From an uncultured Pirellulales bacterium (GTDB taxonomy: Bacteria > Planctomycetota > Planctomycetia > Pirellulales > Lacipirellulaceae): a stretch of DNA of 14,522 bases. The notes beneath the pieces were generated by a model. That model did not search any database and had not been told where the DNA came from. It saw nothing but the letters and a program-made list of their open reading frames with translations. Both the position numbers and the translations under genes were made by a program. Every line of letters starts with the position of its first letter. Position 1 is the first letter of the stretch. The stretch covers positions 1-14,522 of the forward strand of contig CAMYJY010000017.1 in NCBI GenBank assembly GCA_947258835.1. Direction: 5' to 3'. Positions 1 to 6,541 of this stretch are shown here, one piece after another.

Positions 1-26
1 CACGCAAGAACCGGGGCTATCGCCCA

Positions 27-73
27 TCGGCTAAGACTCGACGGAGGGGGTGCCGCCCCCCCGTTCAAGCCGA
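27..73. repeat. GC-rich compound hairpin downstream of the Nudix gene
   Basis: A multi-part stem-loop can be drawn: outer arms TCGGCT (27-32) and AGCCGA (68-73), and an inner G5/C5 stem (46-50 with 56-60) closed by a TGCCG loop and flanked by ACGG and CCGT. It lies 20 bases past the stop codon of the minus-strand Nudix gene, so it could be a 3' end structure for that transcript. No T-run follows on the minus strand, so a classical intrinsic terminator is not supported. A dispersed palindromic repeat is an equally good reading. Confidence 0.35.
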
Positions 74-92
74 GGGCAGGCTCTCGTGCCTC

Positions 93-623
93 TCACTCGG
101 GTGCCACCCGCAAGCGGTCCCACAGCAGAATTCCTACCAGCGACTTGGCATCCTCAATCTCGCCGCGCTCGGCCATGGCGACGGCCTCAGGCCACGAAAC
201 AATCAAGTTGTCGATAGTTTCACCCGCCTCACGGGCTGGTGAACCGGGGGTCAATCCTTGGGCCACAAATAAATGCATTCGCTCCTGCAAAATACCGGGC
301 GACATAAAAAAGGCCGGCAGCGCGCGCCAATCCGAGGCCGTATAGCCGGTTTCCTCCTGCAGTTCGCGGGCGGCCGTTTGGGCGGGCAGCTCCTCCGGGT
401 CCATCGTCCCGGCGGGCAGTTCCACCAGGGTCCTGCCAACGGCCACACGGTAATTGCGGATCAAACACACACGGTTCCCTGGCAGCAGCGGCAAGATAGC
501 CACCGCCCCCGGATGTTCCACAATCTGGCGACGCAGGGGTGCGGCCCCCGGGGGAACATCAACTTGATGCTCGACAACTCGGAACTTGGGCCCTTCCAGC
601 AGGATTCGGGGCGGCGACGACAT
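93..623 (-). CDS. Nudix hydrolase, ADP-ribose pyrophosphatase type
   Basis: A 176-residue cytosolic Nudix hydrolase that probably cleaves ADP-ribose or a similar nucleoside diphosphate sugar into NMP and a sugar phosphate. The Nudix box is complete at residues 72-94 (G-x5-E-x7-RELQEETGY), giving the Mg-binding glutamates E87, E90 and E91. A proline (P109, in SPGILQE) lies about 16 residues after the box, the spacing known for ADP-ribose pyrophosphatases. I chose the ATG at 623 over an upstream in-frame ATG at 719. A GGGAG ribosome-binding site sits 8 bases ahead of it, the protein then has family length, and the 32 extra residues look like untranslated sequence. It is transcribed away from the M50-like gene across a gap of about 270 bp. 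The fold is certain; the exact substrate is inferred. Confidence 0.9.
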   Translation of the reverse strand: MSSPPRILLEGPKFRVVEHQVDVPPGAAPLRRQIVEHPGAVAILPLLPGNRVCLIRNYRVAVGRTLVELPAGTMDPEELPAQTAARELQEETGYTASDWRALPAFFMSPGILQERMHLFVAQGLTPGSPAREAGETIDNLIVSWPEAVAMAERGEIEDAKSLVGILLWDRLRVAPE

Positions 624-652
624 GGCGACTCTCCCAGGTAGCAGAAAACGAG

Positions 653-672
653 TAGTAAAAAAAGTGTTACTA
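653..672. promoter_or_regulatory. Small AT-rich inverted repeat in the divergent intergenic region
   Basis: TAGTAA (653-658) and TTACTA (667-672) are exact inverted 6-mers around an A-rich 8-base spacer. They lie 30-50 bases upstream of the Nudix start, in the region shared with the divergent M50-like gene. This could be an operator or part of the promoter, but the arms are short and AT-rich, so chance is possible. I see no convincing -35/-10 pair beside it. Confidence 0.2.
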
Positions 673-889
673 TTCAGCCAAATGACGCAGCCTGCTCGAA
701 AGATCGGTCGTAAGTGCAACTGCCCCTTGAGGATATGTTTAATCCTTAGAGCAACTTCGAAGGGCTAACTGGCAAAGGACGTAGCGTATGATGCCAGTTG
801 CTCTTACGACCTGCCTACTGCCGATGGCTGAAGTATTACCAAAAAAAGTTAGTTTGCCGGCCGTCCGGGCCGTTGGTAAGATACTCTGT

Positions 890-1960
890 ATGATCTATTC
901 GGCCAATCCATGGAGCCTGTGCGTCGGCCGCCTCCGCGGTATCGAGATACGTCTGCACATTCTGTTTCCCCTGCTGGCTCTTGGCCTCGCCCCCTTCGTC
1001 CAGTCCACCTCGCTCCAACCGGCCCTCCAACCCGTGGTGGCCCTGTGGGGACTGGGCATCCTCTTGATCAGCGCGACCGTTCATGAGTTGGCCCGGGTAA
1101 TCGCAGTTCTGCGCCTGGGCGGACAAGTCTCGCAATGCGTGATCGCGCCCTTCGGCAGCTGGAGTCGTGTGCAGTTGCCCTCCGACCCTCCCGCGCATCT
1201 AGCAACGGCCTTGGTGGGACCCATGACTTGCCTGGCACTCTTGATCACGGGCGGCTGTGGCTTGGCCCTCGCGGGCGACCGTGAGGTTTATCGCCTGCTC
1301 TATGCGTGGGCCCCCCATGACGTACCCGGCTTCCGTTCACCGGCCACTATATCACCTACCAACACGGCGATCTTGGTGTGCCAGTTGTTCGTCTGGATCA
1401 ACTGGCGGTTGCTGTTAATCGACCTCTTACCCGTGGATCCTTGTGCGGGTGCCACACTGCTGCGTGGTATGCTGTGGCCCATCGTGGGGCGGGAATCGGC
1501 GACGATCGCCACTTCGCGGCTCGCCCTCGGCGGATCGCTCCTGACGGCCATGGCCGCCTGCCTGGTCCTTAAATACGATTCGTCCGGCGGCATGGTCCCC
1601 TCCTGGCTCCCCTGGGGGATTATCTCCGTACTGCAACTTTACGGTGGCCTGCGCGACACCCAAATCCAGGAACCGGGGACGGCCATCGATGCCTGGGACG
1701 CAGACGATCCAGGGTGGCCACACAACCAATGGCGGGAAGACCAGCGCGAAACGGTGCTGGTCGAGCAACTGCAGGACAAACAGCAAGCAGCTCTCGACCG
1801 CAAACGGCAGGCCCAAGAAGTCAACGAGGATGCACGGGTAGACGCCATCTTGCAGCGACTCCACGACACGAGTTTGGACCAACTCTCCGAGGAGGAACGA
1901 GCCATTCTGAAACGGGCCAGCCGCCGTTATCGGGAGCGTCGCGATGCACTGGACAGTTGA
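890..1960 (+). CDS. M50-like (site-2 protease fold) membrane protein, probably non-proteolytic
   Basis: A 356-residue polytopic membrane protein resembling M50 site-2 proteases, which cut substrates within the membrane. Hydrophobic segments lie near residues 22-37, 48-72, 103-128, 160-181, 210-228 and 240-254. The zinc motif region reads VHELAR (residues 64-69), so HExxH has Arg in place of the second His. The second metal motif, usually LLPxxPLDGG, reads LLPVDPCAGA (179-188) with Ala at the metal-binding Asp. Two of three expected ligands are therefore missing and the protein is probably a pseudoprotease. Residues 285-356 form a charged, coiled-coil-like tail resembling the C-terminal domain (DUF6576-like) seen on planctomycete rhomboid and M50 proteins. 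The start is uncertain: ATG 890 begins where the family domain begins, while ATG 788 has a good AAAGGA site but adds 34 residues with atypical codons. Its 3' end converges on the YgfZ-like gene, 46 bases away. Confidence 0.8.
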   Translation: MIYSANPWSLCVGRLRGIEIRLHILFPLLALGLAPFVQSTSLQPALQPVVALWGLGILLISATVHELARVIAVLRLGGQVSQCVIAPFGSWSRVQLPSDPPAHLATALVGPMTCLALLITGGCGLALAGDREVYRLLYAWAPHDVPGFRSPATISPTNTAILVCQLFVWINWRLLLIDLLPVDPCAGATLLRGMLWPIVGRESATIATSRLALGGSLLTAMAACLVLKYDSSGGMVPSWLPWGIISVLQLYGGLRDTQIQEPGTAIDAWDADDPGWPHNQWREDQRETVLVEQLQDKQQAALDRKRQAQEVNEDARVDAILQRLHDTSLDQLSEEERAILKRASRRYRERRDALDS

Positions 1961-2006
1961 CCTCCGTTCCTGAAGCTTGTTATTTTCGTAGGAGTTATTT
2001 ACGCAC

Positions 2007-2999
2007 TCACGGCGCCGTACTCTGCTCCGTAGCGGCTGCAACAACCGTCGCTACGCCACACGCGCTCTCTAGTTGCGTGTTCAGCTCATTCGCCCCATGT
2101 CGCACCATGCCCAGCGCTAAGGGCGCTTGTCTGGCTGGGGACCAGCAGGCAGAGGTGACTTGGCCCACCTGTTGACCAGCCGCCAGCAGGTGGGTACCCG
2201 GCGGAGGGATCTGCGCACCGGAAAATTCCAGCGTGCACAGCCGCTTGTTCACATGGCCCAAGGCATCAATCCGGGCAATGGTTTCCTGGCCCAGATAGCA
2301 ACCTTTCGTGAAGCTGATGGCCTGCCGATCACGGGATAATTCCTGAGGCAGGTGCTCCGTGGAAAAATCAGTGCCCCCACAAGGCCAACCCGATTCCAAG
2401 CGGAGTGCATGCCAAGCCGCCTCAGCGGTTACCGCGTGAAACCCCGTACCGTACTCCAGCAGTTCATCCACGGTCGCACGTACCAGATAACTCTGCGGCC
2501 ACACCATCCCGGTCCGCACGAGTACCAGTTCCCGACCGTGCACCGGGTAACTGGCACTGTGCCAGGTTTGCTGCGGAAGCGAACCGGCCCCTTCCAGCAG
2601 AGACTCGAGGGCGGCCGGGGCCTGCGCACCCGACACAAGTGTCCAGGCTGGCCCTGCCGTGTTGTCCTGGCACACAACGTCTTCCCGGATAATATACCGA
2701 TCGAAATGCTCCAGGATCGGCCGGGCATGCCCGGGCACCGTCAATAAGTCGACTTGCTCCTCGCGGACCAGCACGATTACGTGGGCCAAAATTTTGCCTT
2801 TCACATCCGTACAGAAAGCCTCACAACCGGCACCCACCGCCAGTCCCCGAATATCGGCCGTGCACAGCTGGTGCAGAAAACTCACGCGGTCTTGCCCCGT
2901 CATGGTGATGACGGACCACTGCGTGAGTTCCCAACATCCGCAGCCGCCGGTCAACGCCTCATAATCCGTCACAAAATTATCTGTCGCAAAATTTGTCAT
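2007..2999 (-). CDS. ygfZ: YgfZ/GcvT-like folate-binding protein
   Basis: A 330-residue protein of the YgfZ (COG0354) branch of the GcvT superfamily. YgfZ proteins bind folate and support assembly or repair of certain Fe-S enzymes. The diagnostic motif KGCYLGQE is intact at residues 232-239, including the conserved cysteine C234. Other family hallmarks are the N-terminal block around DRVSFLHQL (37-45), the block with TDVKGKILA near 64-72, and LESGWP (201-206) followed by LPQE (217-220) ahead of the signature. Full glycine-cleavage T proteins are longer and lack the KGCYxGQE motif, so GcvT is unlikely. The start ATG at 2999 matches the usual N-terminus, although I see no clear ribosome-binding site. 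Upstream lies a 545-bp palindrome-rich gap, so it is probably transcribed alone. Confidence 0.9.
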   Translation of the reverse strand: MTNFATDNFVTDYEALTGGCGCWELTQWSVITMTGQDRVSFLHQLCTADIRGLAVGAGCEAFCTDVKGKILAHVIVLVREEQVDLLTVPGHARPILEHFDRYIIREDVVCQDNTAGPAWTLVSGAQAPAALESLLEGAGSLPQQTWHSASYPVHGRELVLVRTGMVWPQSYLVRATVDELLEYGTGFHAVTAEAAWHALRLESGWPCGGTDFSTEHLPQELSRDRQAISFTKGCYLGQETIARIDALGHVNKRLCTLEFSGAQIPPPGTHLLAAGQQVGQVTSACWSPARQAPLALGMVRHGANELNTQLESACGVATVVAAATEQSTAP

Positions 3000-3026
3000 C
3001 TGCTATGTAAAGTCCAATACGAGGAA

Positions 3027-3061
3027 TAGTCCCTGATCAAGCGAAGCTTGATCAGGGACTA
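3027..3061. repeat. Perfect 16-bp hairpin with GAA loop
   Basis: The arms 3027-3042 and 3046-3061 are perfectly complementary and closed by only GAA, so the tip reads GCGAAGC (3041-3047). That heptamer is known to form an unusually stable DNA mini-hairpin. No T-run follows on either strand, so this is not a standard intrinsic terminator. It lies 28 bases upstream of the ygfZ-like start. A REP-like mobile palindrome or a protein-binding structure are the main alternatives. Confidence 0.75.
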
Positions 3062-3151
3062 AGAAAAAGACCCAGCGCGGCGTAGCCGCAACCAAAGTCT
3101 TTGCCTGGCCTGATTAATGTTTCCAGTGAACGGTAGGTGACAAAAATGATA

Positions 3152-3230
3152 ACCACGAAGAGCACGAAGAACACGAAGGGAAAAACCGACAACCGGACGG
3201 GTTCTTCGTGGTCTTCGTGCTCTTCGTGGT
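3152..3230. repeat. Palindromic element A, made of 9-bp units
   Basis: The left arm 3152-3178 is three 9-bp units (ACCACGAAG, AGCACGAAG, AACACGAAG). The right arm 3204-3230 is their inverted complement with a single mismatch in 27 bp, and the spacer is 25 bp. Read on the minus strand, the arms encode the His-Glu-rich peptide (HHEEHEDHEE) that appears as a spurious product in many genomes. This is best annotated as a dispersed non-coding repeat. It shares the ACCACGA end motif with elements B, C and D in this window. Confidence 0.85.
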
Positions 3231-3350
3231 GAAAAAAATGTGCAAAAAACAAAAATTTAGGGTGTTAGTAGTATGAAAAAACTCAAAAACTACCTATGCT
3301 ACTAACGACTAAAGTCTTTGCAAATGGCATAAATTTGAGTGCCTCGAGTA

Positions 3351-3414
3351 GAACCACCACGACACGAAGATTATCTGTAATCCCTATCTTTGTGACTTTG
3401 TGTCTTCGTGGTTC
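3351..3414. repeat. Palindromic element B
   Basis: GAACCACCACGACAC (3351-3365) pairs with GTGTCTTCGTGGTTC (3400-3414) at 13 of 15 positions, across a spacer of about 34 bp. The right end, read inversely as TTTGAACCACGA, is identical to the left end of elements C and D. That shows these intergenic palindromes are related. B lies 120 bp from element A in the same gap. Confidence 0.65.
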
Positions 3415-3544
3415 AAATAATTCCCCGCATATATCTTGTATCTATTTGGTTGCGGCGACACCGTGCTTTTTTTTGCTCTTTGTTTGCTCGATCAAAGTCC
3501 AGGGACACCCCTGCAATATTTCCAATTCACTTGTAAGCGGTGCC

Positions 3545-4744
3545 TCATATTGCCAAATGCGGCTGCAAACGCTGGGCTTCCGGCACCACCAGCACATGAT
3601 CATGCACTTGCATCAGCCGCTCTAATTCGTGCTCCACGGCCAAGGGAGTGAACCCCACGCTCTCCACCACCCGGTCAGGCAATTTGCTGCACAGATACAC
3701 CGGGCCATGCTGCAGCGCGCGGCAGAGCTGCCAGGCCGCCCAACTATCGGCCAACAATCCATCCTGCAGAATTTGCCGCGCTGCAACTTCGTAATCTTCG
3801 TTGGCCGCTAGATGCTGAAATACGGGCCCGGGCAATTGTTCCAGCTCGGAACAAACGACAATCGACCCTGTTTCGCTCACCACCTCAATTGCCGCCTGCA
3901 CTGCCTGCCCTAGCTTCTGCCAGGTTTGCTCTGCCGCATCGCCAACCAAAGCCGCAATCACCAGATCGGCTGGAGTGGGGCAACCGACGCTCCACACCTC
4001 GCGCTGCAGCTGATCGCAGGCGGCAAAAACTTGCCGTGCTTCCCCCACGACGACCCTCGCGATTCGTCCCTCCGGGGCCGGGACCACCCGCACCACTAGC
4101 CCCAAGCCCAACAGCTCCCCAGAGTGGGCGATTTCCTGTGCGCGTTGCTTGTGGGCAGCTTGATCTTCCGCCACGAGCGGAGCCGCTAACCGGTGGATGG
4201 TCGCCCGGTCGGAGTATTCTGGGTAGAGCCCATTGAAACTTGCTGGGACATCGACGGCACCAATCGACAACACCACGTCCGCTTCGCCCAGCAGACGGTT
4301 CAGACGCACCGCTTCGCCAGACGGAGCGACACCTAGCATGCCGATCGCATCGCCATCTGAGGGATCGTGGCGAAGCACGGGACAATCCCCAGCGCCCACC
4401 TCTTCCAGCTGGGAACGCACCATGGCAAGTTCCCCAAACTGCTCGGGCAACAAGACCGAAACCAACGAGTCCTTCACACCAGCCTGCCGCAAGGCAGCGA
4501 ACGCGCCCACGATGATTTGCTCAAGACAAGGGACACCAGGCCCCACGGCAACGACGACGCGATCGCCCGGAACCGTGGCCTGTGCCAAAGCCGGATAGCC
4601 GCAGGGTTTCGCCAGACCGGTGCGCACAGCGGCCACAATTTCCGCCTCGGTGAGCGGCGTACAGGGATGCGGGCGGAGCTGCGAGACACGATCCGCATCG
4701 AGCTCCTGCACGCTTCCTGATCCAAAACTCAATGTCGTGGTCAC
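3545..4744 (-). CDS. Divergent LarA/DUF2088-family protein
   Basis: A 399-residue protein with the two-domain organisation and length of lactate racemase LarA (DUF2088), a nickel-pincer-cofactor enzyme that epimerises 2-hydroxyacids. The block LRHDPSDGDAIG (residues 124-135) fits the region of the first catalytic His (H126), followed by LNRLLGEADVVLSIG (148-162). In LarA the next block is PHxxxGFSGGxK, carrying the second catalytic His and the lysine that holds the cofactor. Here the aligned stretch reads PASFNGLYPEYS (167-178), with Ala and Ser at those positions. Lactate racemase activity is therefore doubtful and the function is unknown. The start is GTG at 4744, with AGGG about 9 bases upstream. 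No larB, larC or larE cofactor genes are nearby. Family membership is fairly secure; the residue mapping was done by eye. Confidence 0.75.
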   Translation of the reverse strand: MTTTLSFGSGSVQELDADRVSQLRPHPCTPLTEAEIVAAVRTGLAKPCGYPALAQATVPGDRVVVAVGPGVPCLEQIIVGAFAALRQAGVKDSLVSVLLPEQFGELAMVRSQLEEVGAGDCPVLRHDPSDGDAIGMLGVAPSGEAVRLNRLLGEADVVLSIGAVDVPASFNGLYPEYSDRATIHRLAAPLVAEDQAAHKQRAQEIAHSGELLGLGLVVRVVPAPEGRIARVVVGEARQVFAACDQLQREVWSVGCPTPADLVIAALVGDAAEQTWQKLGQAVQAAIEVVSETGSIVVCSELEQLPGPVFQHLAANEDYEVAARQILQDGLLADSWAAWQLCRALQHGPVYLCSKLPDRVVESVGFTPLAVEHELERLMQVHDHVLVVPEAQRLQPHLAI

Positions 4745-5108
4745 CGGATATACCCTGTTTGGTTGGCGAGGCTGTCACTGTAGACAAACTAGCTGAGAAT
4801 TTTGAACCACGACGAAACGACGGAAACAACGTTCACCACGAATCAACACACGAAAAAGAATCAACACACGAAAAATAAGTCTCTGCTGGTCGTTGCGTTG
4901 TTTCGTCGTGGTTCCAATCCAGACAAATCTCATCTTGACGAAAGACGAAAACTGAGCACCTCCAGGCAGACCGAAAGGGGGTAGGCACCCCGGCTCTCTC
5001 GCCTGGCCTGGCCACCCTGGGCCCTGCACAGAAACTATGGTATTCTGCGACGTTTGTTAAGGACTGTACTTTTGCCTGACCACACCTTACTTCGAGCCTT
5101 GATTGCAG
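4745..5108. other. 364-bp divergent intergenic region
   Basis: I see no gene here. Besides element C, it holds a smaller nested hairpin: outer CCAGGC (4962-4967) with GCCTGG (5001-5006), and inner GGGGT (4978-4982) with ACCCC (4987-4991). This resembles the compound hairpin at the left edge of the window. Promoters for the LarA-like gene (leftward) and the lipoprotein gene (rightward) should lie here, but I cannot assign them confidently. Confidence 0.55.
4804..4914. repeat. Palindromic element C with an internal 18-bp tandem repeat
   Basis: Arms 4804-4822 and 4896-4914 are inverted repeats matching at 18 of 19 positions and starting with GAACCACGACGAAAC. Between them is a perfect tandem pair of an 18-bp unit (4840-4857 and 4858-4875, GAATCAACACACGAAAAA). 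The left end and right inner part are closely matched by element D near 12613-12696, so this is a dispersed element. It sits between the divergently arranged LarA-like and lipoprotein genes. There is no coding potential beyond a short repetitive frame. Confidence 0.85.
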
Positions 5109-6353
5109 ATGCTGCCCGGGATCCGCTCCAGTTTATTCGCAATCGGCCTCCTGCTGCTCGTGGGCTGCCAGCGGGCATCTTCCCCGGCCGATCCTGCTGC
5201 CCCCCGCACAGACGCCCAAAACAGCCCTACGGGGACTGGGCCTACTGCCAGCGAAGTTTGGGCGAAGACACGGGCCGTCTATCGGGAGGCGCAGTCGTAC
5301 ACGGACAATTCCACGATTGTCGAGTATTCCGTCGCCCGCGCGCGGGGGGTCGCAAATCGACTGCCTTATCATCAACTCGCGTTAGCCTTTGAGCGCCCGG
5401 ATAAAATTTACCTGGCCTATGCCGATGCCGTAGCCAGCTCGGCGGGAAAAACCGAGTACCGGATTGCCAGCGATGGAAACATCATGCGGAGCTGGGCCAG
5501 CGAGGTACCACTGCAGGTGCACGAGGCCATCGCGCCCCGAGTGCTCACCACGGAAAACTTTATCGCGGAGCCTTTGCTCAGGGCCGAATTGCTGCAAGTC
5601 GGTTTGGAAAATCTTTTCCCCCAGCTGGCGCTGCTGCTCACGGACGATCCGGACCAACCCATTTTCCCGCACGATCATTCGCCCCGTTTACTGCGTGAGG
5701 AAAAGCTAGCCGGTCGGACTTGTTTTCGTTTGCAAACCCACAGCCCGGCAGGTCGGCGCGTGCTCTGGATTGATCAAGAAAACTACCGCCTGCGACGCAT
5801 GGAACTGCCCATTGACGCCGAGCAAACGGCGCTCAACCCGGACGGTCAATTTATCAAGTTTTCTGTTTGGATCGATTTTGCCGACGTTTGCTTCGATGCG
5901 AAGGTCCAGCCGAGCTCTTTTCAGCTCAGCGTGCCCCCGGGAGGACGTCGGGTACGACGTTTTATCGCGCCGCCACCCCCCGCTCCGACACAGACGAGTG
6001 CAGCAGATCGACCAATTGGATCACGGCACTCCACTCACCGGGGTCGCCTGGGCAGCAACGCGTCAGGGCTCGTTGCTGGTGCTGGCCACGGAAAAAGAGG
6101 TCACTGCTTGGTTCGTTACCGCGGCCGACCAGTAGCTTCCTTAGAACCGGCAAAACCGTCTGCCAACGGCTCACAGGCCAGCAGTTTCTCAAAATTTGTG
6201 GTGTCGCCCCCCACGCAAAAGGCGGGGAGCCAGGCGGCGTGGAGACACAACCAGGCACTTTCGAAATTTGCTGTAAACATCCGGAATCTGGCGCAATCGC
6301 TACGAACGAAATACGTGGACGGGCGAGGCTCTCTTGGGCTGGCAATTTACTGA
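5109..6353 (+). CDS. Lipoprotein with LolA-like domain, apparently frameshifted after residue 290
   Basis: The ATG at 5109 opens a lipoprotein signal peptide: a hydrophobic stretch and the lipobox LVGC (residues 17-20), so C20 should be lipidated. A TTG at 5103 is also in frame, but the ATG fits the signal better. Residues 40-280 resemble the LolA/LppX/DUF2092-type fold, including a helix with VWAKTRAVYREAQSY and strands ending near FSVWIDFADV. After the proline run near residue 291 the reading frame becomes Arg/Ser/Gly-rich and implausible to its stop at 6353. From about 5990 another frame reads as convincing protein and stops at 6135. In planctomycetes this N-terminal domain is often followed by a thioredoxin-like domain and a long propeller-like region, and almost all of that is missing. 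I infer a pseudogene or truncated lipoprotein; a functional short form is possible. Confidence 0.65.
   Translation: MLPGIRSSLFAIGLLLLVGCQRASSPADPAAPRTDAQNSPTGTGPTASEVWAKTRAVYREAQSYTDNSTIVEYSVARARGVANRLPYHQLALAFERPDKIYLAYADAVASSAGKTEYRIASDGNIMRSWASEVPLQVHEAIAPRVLTTENFIAEPLLRAELLQVGLENLFPQLALLLTDDPDQPIFPHDHSPRLLREEKLAGRTCFRLQTHSPAGRRVLWIDQENYRLRRMELPIDAEQTALNPDGQFIKFSVWIDFADVCFDAKVQPSSFQLSVPPGGRRVRRFIAPPPPAPTQTSAADRPIGSRHSTHRGRLGSNASGLVAGAGHGKRGHCLVRYRGRPVASLEPAKPSANGSQASSFSKFVVSPPTQKAGSQAAWRHNQALSKFAVNIRNLAQSLRTKYVDGRGSLGLAIY
5992..6135 (+). pseudogene. Out-of-frame C-terminal remnant of the LolA-domain protein
   Basis: In the frame offset by one base from the upstream lipoprotein, positions 5992-6135 encode RRVQQIDQLDHGTPLTGVAW and then a strand-rich segment with LLVLATEKEVTAW, ending at TAG 6133-6135. 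This looks like the last blade of a repeat or propeller domain, as found at the C-terminus of large planctomycete fusions that begin with a LolA-like domain. The join falls just after a C6 run (5975-5980). The most economical reading is an internal deletion of most of the gene that also shifted frame. A one-base error in the C-run would restore the frame but not the missing middle. Confidence 0.55.
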
Positions 6354-6541
6354 TATCTCGTCAAGGTCCGCTCTCTGGGACGACGATAGCCATCTGTAAC
6401 CAATGGAGCGTTCACCGCAAACCAGAGATCGTGACGTAGTTAGATTCGCATCGGCACTCTTGACCAACTGAGTGCGGGCGAGCCGTCGCCTCCAAATTCG
6501 CGGTAACAGTGTTTCCCCCCCCCTTTAAAGGAGCCTTCCTG
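6136..6541. other. 406-bp region without a credible gene, leader of the Cys-rich gene
   Basis: The open frames crossing this stretch have compositions unlike real proteins and no recognisable motif. Visible structures are a weak interrupted stem (6201-6216 with 6237-6248), a 6-bp inverted repeat GCACTC/GAGTGC (6454-6459 and 6470-6475) around a TTGACC word, and a C9 run at 6515-6523 immediately ahead of the ribosome-binding site of the next gene. TTGACC could be a -35 element, but no good -10 follows at 17 bases. Confidence 0.5.
6527..6533 (+). promoter_or_regulatory. Strong ribosome-binding site preceded by a C9 tract
   Basis: AAAGGAG (6527-6533) lies 8 bases before the ATG at 6542 and is the best Shine-Dalgarno sequence in the window. 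It fixes the start of the Cys-rich gene. It is directly preceded by nine consecutive C residues (6515-6523) and TTT. Such a homopolymer next to the ribosome-binding site could vary in length by slippage and so alter expression. Confidence 0.75.

Larger units (their letters stand above)
3000..3544. other. 545-bp intergenic region rich in palindromes
   Basis: I find no credible gene between the ygfZ-like start and the end of the LarA-like gene. Short open frames here translate the palindromes into low-complexity His/Glu or Phe-rich peptides. From left to right the region holds a 16-bp perfect hairpin (3027-3061), a small GCGGC-GTA-GCCGC hairpin (3077-3089), a long 9-bp-unit palindrome (3152-3230), an 11-bp inverted repeat with one mismatch (3264-3274 and 3296-3306), and a second palindrome of the same type (3351-3414). 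The word AAAGTCTTTGC occurs twice (near 3094 and 3311). The region is visibly more AT-rich than the flanking genes. Confidence 0.7.

Noticed and set aside
836..1198. Minus-strand open frame opposite the M50-like gene
   Set aside because: It has no motif or start signal, and it lies opposite a frame with membrane segments and family motifs.
2352..2747. Plus-strand open frames opposite the ygfZ-like gene
   Set aside because: Composition is Arg/Pro-rich without domains. They mirror a well-supported gene on the other strand.
3152..3230. CRISPR-like short repeats
   Set aside because: The units are 9 bp, contiguous and inverted around a spacer. There are no regular unique spacers and no cas genes.
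3052..3252. Open frame on the minus strand with a His/Glu-rich then Phe/Val-rich product
   Set aside because: It is the translation of palindromic element A. The repetitive peptide comes from 9-bp DNA units and it has no ribosome-binding site.
6460..6465. TTGACC as a -35 element for the Cys-rich gene
   Set aside because: No acceptable -10 hexamer lies 16-18 bases downstream, so a promoter was not annotated.
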